DNA from: Flintibacter sp. KGMB00164
GTDB taxonomy: Bacteria > Bacillota > Clostridia > Oscillospirales > Oscillospiraceae
Direction: 5' to 3'
Assembly: GCF_008727735.1 (NCBI RefSeq)
Contig: NZ_CP044227.1
Location: 1,116,001 to 1,180,000 of the forward strand
Length of the DNA: 64,000 bases
Shown here: piece after piece, positions 25,524-36,536 of the stretch
Layout: every line of letters starts with the position of its first letter
Numbering within the stretch: position 1 is the stretch's first letter
Notes under the pieces: model-generated
What the model was told of the DNA's origin: nothing
Database searches by the model: none
The model's input: the letters and a program-made list of their open reading frames with translations, nothing else
Made by a program: the position numbers and the translations under genes

Positions 25524-26320
25524 CTATGGTGAAATTGATCGTCAGTGATATTGATGGAACTCTGCTGCCCTATGGGCAGATCAACCTGCGGCCCAGCCTG
25601 TTCCAGGTGATTGAGCAGCTGCGGGAGCGGGGAGTGATCTTCTGCCCCGCCTCCGGGCGGCAGTACCACTCCCTGCGCGGGCTGTTCGCCCCGGTGCAGG
25701 ATGAGCTGGCCTATCTGTGTGAAAACGGGGCCATTCTCTATGGAGCGGGCCGGGAGGAGGACGCCCCGGTACTGGGCAAGACTTCTATGCCGCGGGAGGC
25801 GTCTCTGGCTTTGGCAGAGGACATCCTGGCTCTGCCGGGCTGCCAGCTGCTGGTGTCCGGCGCTAACGTAAGCTATGTGTGCCGGTGTACCAGCGACTAT
25901 GTGTCCATGCTGAAAGATGAGAAGGGCAACCGGGTCCAGATCTTGGAGCATCCCCGGCAAATTGAGGAGGACATTTTGAAGGTGTCGGCCTACTGCCCCG
26001 CAGGGACCAAAGAGCCTGCCCAGGTTCTGGGACCCCAGTGGGGGGAGGCGCTGCATATGGCGGCGGCAGGTCCCGACTGGCTGGACTTTACTCTGGCAGA
26101 CAAGGGAACCGGCCTGGAGCAGCTGTGCCGGGCGCTGGGAGTCTCGCCGGAGGAGACCGTTGCCTTTGGGGACAACTGGAACGACGCTGCCATGCTTCAC
26201 CGGGCTGGCCGGGGCTACCTGATGGAGCAGGCCGACCCGGAGCTGGGCAAGCAGTTTTCTCTGCGCTGCAGCGATGTGGAAGAACGGCTGCGTGATTTTT
26301 TGGCGGGAGGAACCTTATAA
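25520..26320 (+). CDS. HAD-family hydrolase (Cof-like, subfamily IIB)
   Basis: A 266-residue protein with motif I DIDGTLLPYG, FCPASGRQ (motif II), a C2-type cap and motif IV FGDNWNDAAML, as in Cof/YidA sugar-phosphate phosphatases. It starts at ATG 25520 in a 4-base ATGA overlap with the previous HAD gene and has AGGAG upstream. Two different HAD phosphatases in tandem after a DNA glycosylase form a tight three-gene operon with no obvious common pathway. Confidence 0.88.
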   Translation: MTMVKLIVSDIDGTLLPYGQINLRPSLFQVIEQLRERGVIFCPASGRQYHSLRGLFAPVQDELAYLCENGAILYGAGREEDAPVLGKTSMPREASLALAEDILALPGCQLLVSGANVSYVCRCTSDYVSMLKDEKGNRVQILEHPRQIEEDILKVSAYCPAGTKEPAQVLGPQWGEALHMAAAGPDWLDFTLADKGTGLEQLCRALGVSPEETVAFGDNWNDAAMLHRAGRGYLMEQADPELGKQFSLRCSDVEERLRDFLAGGTL

Positions 26321-26323
26321 ATA

Positions 26324-26371
26324 AACCGCGCTGGGTGCCAGATAAAGATCTGGAACTCAGCGCGGTTTTTT
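26324..26371. terminator. Bidirectional terminator between HAD gene and ANTAR gene
   Basis: Stem AACCGCGCTG (26324-26333) / CAGCGCGGTT (26358-26367), with CCAGAT/ATCTGG inside, then TTTTTT on the plus strand. Confidence 0.9.
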
Positions 26372-26996
26372 ATGGCAGAGAGGAGAATGGGTTATCACTC
26401 AAAGGGGGCTGCCCGGCGTAGGTCTTGATGATGTCCTGGGCCACCTCCCGTTTGGAGACGCGGGTGTCCATAGACTGCTTTTCGATGTAGCGGTGGGCCT
26501 GGGCTTCCGTCATGTTGAGACACTGGATGAGCAGCCACTTGGCCCGGTTCACGAGACGGATCTCCTCCATGCGTTCTTCCACCGACTGCTGTTTGGCCTC
26601 CAGCTTGCGCAGCCGCTCCCGCAGGGCACAAAGTACCCGCAGAGAGTGGGTGATCATGGGCAGAGAGGTGGGCTTAGACAAGGTGAGCACTCCGTGAGGG
26701 GTCACTTTGGAGTAGACGTCGTTATAAAGCGCGCTCTTCACACACAACAGAACTCCGGCATGGCTGGTGCTGCACACGTCAATGGCAAGACGCATACCAA
26801 AGTCGTCCTGGAGAGGGGCATTGATGAGGACGATATCGTACTCCTTGTCCAGCAGCGCCCGGCGGGCCTCTCCACAGCTCTTTACCATGTTTACTGGGAA
26901 GAAATCATTGCGGGGGAGCAGGTCGGAGACGGTGCGGTCAAAGGCGGCCGAGGCCGAAACCACCAGTACGCTGTATGTGCGTTCCTGGAATACCAT
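26370..26996 (-). CDS. ANTAR-domain response regulator (RNA-binding antiterminator)
   Basis: A 208-residue regulator. Residues ~8-125 form a receiver-like domain, but the phospho-acceptor position reads INAPLQDD instead of the usual Asp-centred DxxMP, so it is probably not phosphorylated. A coiled-coil linker (~125-150) leads to an ANTAR domain (RAKWLLIQCLNMTEAQAHRYIE, then the VAQDIIKTY helix). ANTAR proteins bind paired small hairpins in mRNA leaders and prevent termination, often on nitrogen genes. It lies 26 bases after glnA on the same strand, and both glutamine synthetase leaders nearby contain terminators, which makes them its likely targets. Confidence 0.87.
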   Translation of the reverse strand: MVFQERTYSVLVVSASAAFDRTVSDLLPRNDFFPVNMVKSCGEARRALLDKEYDIVLINAPLQDDFGMRLAIDVCSTSHAGVLLCVKSALYNDVYSKVTPHGVLTLSKPTSLPMITHSLRVLCALRERLRKLEAKQQSVEERMEEIRLVNRAKWLLIQCLNMTEAQAHRYIEKQSMDTRVSKREVAQDIIKTYAGQPPLSDNPFSSLP

Positions 26997-27022
26997 AACA
27001 TCTCCTCCTTCTCCAAATAATA

Positions 27023-28240
27023 TCAGCCTCTCCGGCGGCAGTAGGCGGCGACTACCGAGGGGGGCAGGTGCTGGGTGACAAACTTGCTCTCCCAGGCGGC
27101 GCTCATGGCCTCTTCCAGGCAGGTGGGCAGCCGGCGGTAGCGGGAGAGAACACCGGCGGGCGCGGTGTAGAGGTTAAAGTCGGCGGGAGCAGGAAGGGTG
27201 AGCCCCTGCTTGATGCCGTAGAGTCCCGCATAGATGAGCATGGCAAAGGCCAGGTAGGGATTGGCCGAAGGGTCGGCGGAGCGCAGCTCCGCACGCCGGA
27301 ACTCGCCGACGGCAGCCGGAATGCGGATCAGCTGGGAGCGGTTCTCCGAGGACCAGGTGATGTAGCCCGGGGCCTTGCTGCTGCCCAGGCGCAGATAGGA
27401 ATTAGCGGTGGGGTTTAAAAATGCGGTAAGGGGATAGGCCTGATCCAACAGTCCGGCGATAACATGGGGCAGGGGATCGCTGCCCTCCGGCCCCTTAACG
27501 GAGAAATTGATGTGCAGGCCGCTGCCTGCCCGGTTGCTCAAAGGCTTGGGGGAGAAGTCGGCCCACAGGCCGTTGCGGGCGGCAACCGTCTTGACAATGG
27601 AGCAGAAGGTGACCGCATTGTCGGCGGCGGTGAGGGGATCGGAGTAGCGGAAATCGATCTCGTTTTGTCCCGGGCCCTCCTCGTGGTGAGAGCCCTCGGG
27701 CTGGATGCCCATCTGCTCCAGGATCATGCAGATCTCCCGGCGGATGTTCTCTCCCTTATCCTCGGGAGCTACGTCCATATAGCCTGCCTGATCATAGGGC
27801 TGGGTGGTGGGATTGCCCGCTTCGTCGGTTTGAAAGAGATAAAATTCCATCTCCGAGCCGAAGGCAAAGGCGTAACCCTCCTGAGCGGCCTGGGCCACAG
27901 CCTTTTTCAGCAGCCCACGGGTGTCGGAATCCAGGGGAGTGCCGTCCGGGTGGGTGACGTCACAGAACATGCGCACCACCCGGCCATTCTCCGGCCGCCA
28001 GGGCAGGGAGATGAGGGTGGCAGGATCGGGGTGGAGAAAGAGATCGGAGCGGACCTCTCCGCCAAAGCCGGCAATGGCCGAGGCGTCAAAGGCCACACCG
28101 TAAGTGAATGCCCGCTGAAGCTGGCTGGGCATGATGGTGATGTTTTTCTGCTTGCCGTATACGTCGCAGAAGGCCAGACGGATGAACTTCACATCCTCCT
28201 CCTGGACAAACTGGATGACTTCTTCCGGTGAATATTTCAT
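27023..28240 (-). CDS. glnA: Glutamine synthetase family protein (GlnA type I-like, short)
   Basis: A 405-residue ATP-dependent ligase of the GlnA family, making glutamine from glutamate and ammonia (exact substrate inferred). The beta-grasp N-terminus (VKFIRLAFCDVYGKQKN) and catalytic blocks (FGSEMEFYLF, EGPGQNEIDF, SGLHINFS, RRAELRSADPSANPYLAFA) are present. It is shorter than the usual 440-470 residues and ends soon after the ANTAR-proximal ESKFVTQHLPPSVVAAY segment, lacking the common C-terminal ~35 residues. The ATG 28240 has GGGAGG 8-10 bases upstream; the frame runs further up but across the leader terminator. It forms an operon with the ANTAR gene. Confidence 0.87.
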   Translation of the reverse strand: MKYSPEEVIQFVQEEDVKFIRLAFCDVYGKQKNITIMPSQLQRAFTYGVAFDASAIAGFGGEVRSDLFLHPDPATLISLPWRPENGRVVRMFCDVTHPDGTPLDSDTRGLLKKAVAQAAQEGYAFAFGSEMEFYLFQTDEAGNPTTQPYDQAGYMDVAPEDKGENIRREICMILEQMGIQPEGSHHEEGPGQNEIDFRYSDPLTAADNAVTFCSIVKTVAARNGLWADFSPKPLSNRAGSGLHINFSVKGPEGSDPLPHVIAGLLDQAYPLTAFLNPTANSYLRLGSSKAPGYITWSSENRSQLIRIPAAVGEFRRAELRSADPSANPYLAFAMLIYAGLYGIKQGLTLPAPADFNLYTAPAGVLSRYRRLPTCLEEAMSAAWESKFVTQHLPPSVVAAYCRRRG

Positions 28241-28288
28241 GGCGTGTATGCCTCCCTTGTGGGCGGGAATCAACTCCCGGGATGAAAT

Positions 28289-28346
28289 AAAAAAGGGACG
28301 TTCCGGGGGAAAAAGGGGACACTTCTCCCAGGGAACATCCTTGTTC
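28289..28346 (-). promoter_or_regulatory. Leader terminator with competing hexaloop hairpin before glnA
   Basis: On the minus strand the leader can form a terminator: GGATGTTCC pairs with GGAACGTCC (plus 28332-28340 with 28296-28304), followed by six T. A competing small hairpin, GAAC-AAGGAT-GTTC (plus 28333-28346), uses the same bases and has a hexaloop with A at position 1 and G at position 4, the ANTAR target signature. An ANTAR-type attenuator is therefore likely. Confidence 0.65.
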
Positions 28347-28355
28347 ATGGTAGAT

Positions 28356-28384
28356 AAAATACTACATTCGGCGGAAATTGTCAA
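28356..28384 (-). promoter_or_regulatory. Promoter of glnA
   Basis: On the minus strand TTGACA (plus 28379-28384), 17 bases, TATTTT (plus 28356-28361). It lies just upstream of the leader terminator. Confidence 0.7.
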
Positions 28385-28442
28385 TTTGCTCTTTTGGAAA
28401 AACACACGGCTTCAAAGGCAGGAAATTTTTGTGATTCCGCCC

Positions 28443-28472
28443 TTGACAATCCGGAGGGGGGAAGGGTATAGT
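28443..28472 (+). promoter_or_regulatory. Promoter of the glnN-asnB-purF-pyrG operon
   Basis: TTGACA (28443-28448), 18 bases, TATAGT (28467-28472). Transcription would start near 28479, just before the leader terminator. Confidence 0.8.
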
Positions 28473-28483
28473 ATGCCCATGAA

Positions 28484-28534
28484 AAGACGACGGCGTCTTG
28501 GAAGTGAAATTCCAGGGCGCCGTCGCCTTTTTTT
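28484..28534 (+). promoter_or_regulatory. Leader terminator with competing hairpin before glnN
   Basis: Bases 28488-28503 pair without a gap with 28510-28525 (core CGACGGCG/CGCCGTCG, two G-T pairs), followed by CC and seven T: an intrinsic terminator between promoter and start codon. An alternative hairpin AAGAC-GACGGC-GTCTT (28484-28499) with a six-base loop would break it. Its loop has G at position 4 but not A at position 1, so it fits the ANTAR target only in part. Confidence 0.65.
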
Positions 28535-28558
28535 GAATTTTTGAAAGAGGTGAGTCAC

Positions 28559-30658
28559 ATGATGACCGTACCGGAGTATTTTGGATGCAAAGCCTTTGAC
28601 GACCGCGTGATGAAGGCCAGACTGTCCCAGCCGGTGTATGAATCGCTGCGCAAGACCATGGATGAGGGGGCCAAGCTCAATCTGTCCGTGGCCAATGCGG
28701 TGGCCCAGGCTATGAAGGACTGGGCCGTGGAACAGGGAGCTACCCATTTTACTCATTGGTTCCAGCCCATGACCGGGATCACGGCGGAGAAGCATGACAG
28801 CTTCATCAGCCCGGCGCCCGATGGGCGGGTCATTATGGAGTTCTCCGGCAAGGAGCTTATCAAGGGCGAGCCGGATGCCTCCTCCTTCCCCTCCGGCGGC
28901 CTGCGGGCTACCTTTGAGGCCAGAGGCTACACCGCCTGGGACCCCACGTCCTACGCGTTTATTAAAGACGATACCCTGTGTATCCCCACCGCCTTCTGCT
29001 CCTACGGAGGCGAGGCGCTGGACAAGAAGACCCCGCTGCTTCGTTCCATGCAGGCGCTCAACAAGCAGGCACTGCGGGTGCTGCGGCTGATGGGAAATGA
29101 TACCGTCAAGTATGTGCGCACCTGTGTGGGACCGGAACAGGAATACTTTTTGGTGGACAAGGCCCTCTATGACCGCCGCCCCGACCTTATCTACACCGGC
29201 CGCACTCTGTTCGGCGCCCGTCCGCCCAAGGGACAGGAACTGGACGACCACTACTTTGGATCCATCAAGCCCCGGGTGGCTGCTTACATGAAGGAACTGG
29301 ATGAGGAGCTATGGAAGCTTGGTATCCTGGCCAAGACCGAACACAACGAGGTAGCTCCCGCCCAGCACGAGCTGGCTCCTATCTACACCACCACAAACAT
29401 CGCCACCGACCACAACCAGCTCACCATGGAGATCATGCAGAAGGTGGCCGCCCGCCACGGTCTGGTGTGTCTGCTCCATGAAAAGCCCTTTGCCGGAGTA
29501 AACGGCAGCGGCAAGCACAACAACTGGTCCATTTCCACGGATGAGGGAGTAAACCTCCTCTCTCCCGGGGATACTCCCCATGAAAACGCCCAGTTCCTGG
29601 TGTTCCTGTGTGCGGTGCTCCAGGCGGTGGATGACTACCAGGACCTGCTGCGTATGTCGGTAGCCACCGCGGGCAACGACCACCGGCTGGGTGCCAACGA
29701 GGCTCCGCCCGCCGTGGTGTCCGTCTTCTTGGGAGATGAGCTCACCGGCATCCTGGAGGCCATCGAAAAAGATGCGCCTTACGCCGGAGTGGAGCCCACC
29801 CAGATGAAGCTGGGAGTCCACACTCTGCCCCGGTTTGCCCGGGATACCACCGACCGCAACCGTACCTCTCCCTTTGCCTTCACCGGCAACAAGTTTGAGT
29901 TCCGGATGCTGGGCTCCTCCAACTCCATTGCCTGTGCCAACATCATGCTCAACACCGCTGTGGCCCAGTCCCTCAAGGAGTATGCCGATCGCCTGGAGGG
30001 AGCGGGAGAGGACAAGAACCAGGTCCTCCACGACCTTATCCGGGAGACTGTGTCCAAGCATAAGCGCATCATTTTCAACGGCAACGGTTATGACGATGCC
30101 TGGATCAAAGAGGCTACCCAGGAGCGGGGACTGCTGAACCTGCGCACCACGCCTGACTGTGTGCCCTGCCTGCTCAGTGAGAAAAACGCGGACCTGCTCA
30201 CCGGACATAAGGTGTTTTCCATGGCGGAGCTCCGTTCCCGCTGCGAGATCATGCTGGAAAACTACACGAAGACGGTGAGCATCGAGGCCCTGACCATGAT
30301 CGACATGGCCCGGAAGGAGATCCTCCCTGCGGTGGAGGAGTACACTGCCTCGGTAGCCGCCGGAGTTGCGGCCAAGCGGGCGGCAGTGGCTCAGCTGAGC
30401 TGCAGCTATGAAGCTGGGCTGGTGAGCAAGCTGTCTCAGCTTACCGATCAGATTGCCCAGCGCACCGACGAGCTGGAACTGGCTATGGTGCACCTGGGAG
30501 ACGAGAGTGACGTGATGGTCCAGGCCGACTATGTGCGGGACGAGATCCTGCCTAAGATGGGCAGCCTGCGGGCAGCGGTGGATGAGGCCGAGACCATGAC
30601 AGCAAAGAAGTATTGGCCCTTCCCCAGTTATGGGGAACTGCTGTTCGGCGTGCGCTGA
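28559..30658 (+). CDS. glnN: Glutamine synthetase type III
   Basis: A 699-residue enzyme of the large GSIII class, common in Bacteroides, cyanobacteria and Clostridia, that makes glutamine from glutamate, ammonia and ATP. GSIII landmarks are FTHWFQPMTG, EKHDSF, FSGKELIKGEPDASSFPSGG, VGPEQEYFLVDK, AKTEHNEVAPAQHELAP and NGSGKHNNWS. The start ATG 28559 follows AGAGGTGA; a second ATG is the next codon. It leads an operon with asnB (18 bases on), purF and pyrG. Expression is probably controlled by the leader terminator. Confidence 0.96.
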   Translation: MMTVPEYFGCKAFDDRVMKARLSQPVYESLRKTMDEGAKLNLSVANAVAQAMKDWAVEQGATHFTHWFQPMTGITAEKHDSFISPAPDGRVIMEFSGKELIKGEPDASSFPSGGLRATFEARGYTAWDPTSYAFIKDDTLCIPTAFCSYGGEALDKKTPLLRSMQALNKQALRVLRLMGNDTVKYVRTCVGPEQEYFLVDKALYDRRPDLIYTGRTLFGARPPKGQELDDHYFGSIKPRVAAYMKELDEELWKLGILAKTEHNEVAPAQHELAPIYTTTNIATDHNQLTMEIMQKVAARHGLVCLLHEKPFAGVNGSGKHNNWSISTDEGVNLLSPGDTPHENAQFLVFLCAVLQAVDDYQDLLRMSVATAGNDHRLGANEAPPAVVSVFLGDELTGILEAIEKDAPYAGVEPTQMKLGVHTLPRFARDTTDRNRTSPFAFTGNKFEFRMLGSSNSIACANIMLNTAVAQSLKEYADRLEGAGEDKNQVLHDLIRETVSKHKRIIFNGNGYDDAWIKEATQERGLLNLRTTPDCVPCLLSEKNADLLTGHKVFSMAELRSRCEIMLENYTKTVSIEALTMIDMARKEILPAVEEYTASVAAGVAAKRAAVAQLSCSYEAGLVSKLSQLTDQIAQRTDELELAMVHLGDESDVMVQADYVRDEILPKMGSLRAAVDEAETMTAKKYWPFPSYGELLFGVR

Positions 30659-30676
30659 ATATAAGGAGGAAAAATT

Positions 30677-32254
30677 ATGTGTTCCATTATGGGATATTGC
30701 GGGGAGGGTATGGATTACGAGACCTTCCGACAAGGATTTGACCGTACTCTCTCCCGTGGACCGGATGACACCCGGATCGTAGATACCGGGATGGGCTTGC
30801 TGGGCTTTCACCGTCTGGCCATCATGGATCCCCGGCCGGAAGGGATGCAGCCCTTTGAGCTGGAGGGAAGCTTTGTAGTCTGCAACGGCGAGATCTACGG
30901 CTTTGATGCTCTGCGCAAGAAGCTGGAGGGGAAGTACACCTTTGTCAGCGACTCGGACTGCGAGGTGCTGCTGCCTTTGTATCGGGAATATGGAACCGAT
31001 ATGTTCCGCATGCTGGACGCAGAGTTTGCCTGCATCTTCTTTGACGCGGAGAGCGGCAGCTATGTGGCCGCCCGGGACCCCATCGGCATCCGGCCTTTGT
31101 ATTACGGCCGGGATGAAAAGGGCGTCATGGTCTTTGCCAGTGAGCCCAAGAACCTGGTGGGCCTGGTGGATAAGATCGCCCCCTTCCCTCCGGGACACTA
31201 CTATAAGGACGGCGTCTTCGTGCGCTATGCCGATATGACCCGGGTGGACCGCCCGGTGTACGACGATCTGGATACTATCTGCCAGAACATTCGGGAGAAG
31301 CTGATTGCCGGTGTAGAGAAGCGGCTCATTGCCGATGCCAAGGTGGGTTTCCTCCTCAGCGGCGGCCTGGATTCCTCTCTGGTGTGTGCCATCGCAGCCA
31401 AGAAGAGTTCCAAACCCATTCGTACCTTTGCCATCGGTATGGATACCGACGCCATCGACCTGAAGTATGCCCGGGAGGTGGCTGATTACATCGGCAGCGA
31501 CCACACCGAGGTTATCATCAGCCGGGACGATGTGATTGAGGCCCTGGAGCCGGTAGTTGCCCTGTTGGGCACCTACGACATCACCACCATCCGGGCTAGC
31601 ATCGGTATGTACCTGGTGTGTAAGGCCATCCACGAGCAGACCGACATCCGGGTGCTGCTTACCGGAGAAATTTCCGACGAGCTGTTCGGCTATAAGTATA
31701 CCGACTTTGCCCCTTCCGCCCAGGAGTTCCAGCATGAGGCGGAGAAACGCATCCGGGAGCTGCACATGTACGATGTGCTCCGGGCCGACCGGTGCATCTC
31801 GGTCAACTCTCTGGAGGCCCGGGTGCCCTTCGGTGACCTGGACTTTGTCCGCTATGTCATGGCCATCGACCCCGAGAAAAAGCGCAACCACTACGGCAAG
31901 GGCAAATACCTGCTGCGCCGGGCCTTTGAGGGGGACTACCTGCCCACTAACATTCTCTACCGGGAGAAGGCAGCCTTCTCCGATGCAGTAGGCCACTCTC
32001 TGGTCAATGATCTGAAGGATTATGCGGAGAGCTGCTACACCCAGAAGGAGTTTGCAGAGAAGTGCAAGGCATATACATACGCGCAGCCTTTTACCAAGGA
32101 GTCTTTGCTATACCGGGAACTGTTTGAGAAGTACTACCCCGGCCAGGCGGAGATGGTAGCCGGCTTCTGGATGCCCAACCGCAGTTGGGAGGGGTGCGAT
32201 GTGGATGACCCCTCGGCCCGGGTGCTGTCCAATTACGGCGCCAGCGGACTGTAA
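30677..32254 (+). CDS. asnB: Asparagine synthase (glutamine-hydrolysing)
   Basis: A 525-residue cytosolic enzyme converting aspartate, ATP and glutamine to asparagine. The N-terminal nucleophile Cys2 (MCSIMGY) starts the glutaminase domain, with RGPDD, HRLAIMD and NGEIYG. The synthetase domain shows the PP-loop LLSGGLDSSL near residue 230 and GEISDELFGYK. It lies between glnN and purF, so it draws directly on the glutamine made by the first gene. Confidence 0.95.
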   Translation: MCSIMGYCGEGMDYETFRQGFDRTLSRGPDDTRIVDTGMGLLGFHRLAIMDPRPEGMQPFELEGSFVVCNGEIYGFDALRKKLEGKYTFVSDSDCEVLLPLYREYGTDMFRMLDAEFACIFFDAESGSYVAARDPIGIRPLYYGRDEKGVMVFASEPKNLVGLVDKIAPFPPGHYYKDGVFVRYADMTRVDRPVYDDLDTICQNIREKLIAGVEKRLIADAKVGFLLSGGLDSSLVCAIAAKKSSKPIRTFAIGMDTDAIDLKYAREVADYIGSDHTEVIISRDDVIEALEPVVALLGTYDITTIRASIGMYLVCKAIHEQTDIRVLLTGEISDELFGYKYTDFAPSAQEFQHEAEKRIRELHMYDVLRADRCISVNSLEARVPFGDLDFVRYVMAIDPEKKRNHYGKGKYLLRRAFEGDYLPTNILYREKAAFSDAVGHSLVNDLKDYAESCYTQKEFAEKCKAYTYAQPFTKESLLYRELFEKYYPGQAEMVAGFWMPNRSWEGCDVDDPSARVLSNYGASGL

Positions 32255-32285
32255 GAAAAGATACAGCATGAAGGAGGAACAGAGA

Positions 32286-35353
<3,068 letters not shown>

Positions 35354-35355
<2 letters not shown>

Positions 35356-35390
35356 AAAATGTCCGCTCCAACTTGGAGCGGACATTTTTT
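35354..35390. terminator. Bidirectional terminator after pyrG
   Basis: A perfect stem AAAAAATGTCCGCTCCA / TGGAGCGGACATTTTTT closes both pyrG and the convergent uppP. Confidence 0.93.
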
Positions 35391-35403
35391 ATCCAAACCA
35401 GTG

Positions 35404-36255
35404 TTATGCCACCAGCGCACGAATACCGAAAAACAGCAGGACCAGGATACCCAGGACGATGCGGTACCAGCCAAAGGGCTTGAAGTCGTGCTTTTTCACA
35501 AAGTCCATCAGGAAGCGGATGCACAACAGGGAGACTACAAAAGAGACGATAAAGCCTACCGCCAGGATAGCGGCCTCCGGACCGGTAAAGAGAGCCTCGC
35601 CGGCAGCGATCTTCTCGGCGAAGAATTTGCCCAGCTTCAGGACACTCACACCCACCATGGTGGGGATGGCCAGGAAGAAGGAGAACTCCGCAGCCACAGG
35701 CCGGGCACAGCCCAGAATGATAGCGCCCAGGATGGTAGCGCCGGAGCGGGAAGTGCCGGGAATGATGGACAGGGCCTGGAACAGGCCGATGCACAGGGCA
35801 ATCTGCCAGGTGAGGTCGCTGGTGCGGCGGATAGCAGGGGTGCGGCGGCGATCCTCGATAATGAGGAAGCCCACGCCGTAGACGATCAGAGCAGCGGCTA
35901 CCACCCAGGGGTTCATCAGATGCTCATCCATCCAGTCATTGAGGGGGAGACCAATGACGGCAGAGGGGATGCAAGCCAGAACTACCAGGCCCCACAGAGT
36001 CCAGGTCTGCCGTTTCTGATGGGAAGATTTCCGGGGAGAGAAGGGGTTGAGCTTATGGAAAAACAGCACGAGTACGGCTAAAATCGCGCCCAGCTGAATC
36101 ACGTAGCGGTACATATCCATAAACTCGGTGGTGACATTCAGCTTGATGAATTCATCTACCAGAATAAGGTGGCCGGTGGAACTGATGGGCAGCCACTCGG
36201 TGATGCCCTCCACCACACCCAGGAAGAAGGACTTCAGCAGCTCAACAATCAACAT
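35404..36255 (-). CDS. uppP: Undecaprenyl-diphosphatase (UppP/BacA)
   Basis: A 283-residue integral membrane phosphatase that regenerates undecaprenyl phosphate for cell-wall synthesis and gives bacitracin tolerance. The two signature motifs are present: [15 protein letters not shown] near residue 15 and [10 protein letters not shown] near 165, with about eight helices. The start ATG 36255 follows AAGGAATT. It is a single gene with its own promoter. Confidence 0.96.
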   Translation of the reverse strand: MLIVELLKSFFLGVVEGITEWLPISSTGHLILVDEFIKLNVTTEFMDMYRYVIQLGAILAVLVLFFHKLNPFSPRKSSHQKRQTWTLWGLVVLACIPSAVIGLPLNDWMDEHLMNPWVVAAALIVYGVGFLIIEDRRRTPAIRRTSDLTWQIALCIGLFQALSIIPGTSRSGATILGAIILGCARPVAAEFSFFLAIPTMVGVSVLKLGKFFAEKIAAGEALFTGPEAAILAVGFIVSFVVSLLCIRFLMDFVKKHDFKPFGWYRIVLGILVLLFFGIRALVA

Positions 36256-36322
36256 GGCAAAATTCCTTTCCAACGTATGTCGTTTTCGCTGTGCCTGTTA
36301 CAAACACATTAACCGAGTGGAA

Positions 36323-36351
36323 AGTATAACACGGAGAAAGGAAAGAAACAA
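36323..36351 (-). promoter_or_regulatory. Promoter of uppP
   Basis: On the minus strand TTGTTT (plus 36346-36351), 17 bases, TATACT (plus 36323-36328). Confidence 0.55.
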
Positions 36352-36457
36352 GGGCAAATAGTCCATTCTTTTCTTAAAAATTGTATAAAAACAGACATAG
36401 CCATACCAGGAGAAATGCTGCGGCAGAGCACAAATGAAAACCAAAATAGAATTGAGG

Positions 36458-36486
36458 TTGACAATCTGCTGCCGAAGAATTAAACT
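36458..36486 (+). promoter_or_regulatory. Promoter of bioB
   Basis: TTGACA (36458-36463), 17 bases, TAAACT (36481-36486), immediately ahead of the BirA-type operator. Confidence 0.75.
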
Positions 36487-36490
36487 TAAA

Positions 36491-36518
36491 TGTAAACTGA
36501 GAAAATAAAATGTTTACA
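36491..36518 (+). promoter_or_regulatory. BirA-type biotin operator
   Basis: Perfect arms TGTAAAC (36491-36497) and GTTTACA (36512-36518) separated by 14 bases, the layout of Gram-positive BirA sites. It covers the expected transcription start of bioB, so biotinyl-AMP-bound BirA would repress. Confidence 0.85.
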
Positions 36519-36536
36519 AACAGGAGGGGCAGAGCC

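Noticed and set aside
27023-27023. Frameshift truncating glnA at its 3' end
   Set aside because: No continuation of the GS family C-terminus is seen in any frame between the stop and the ANTAR gene.
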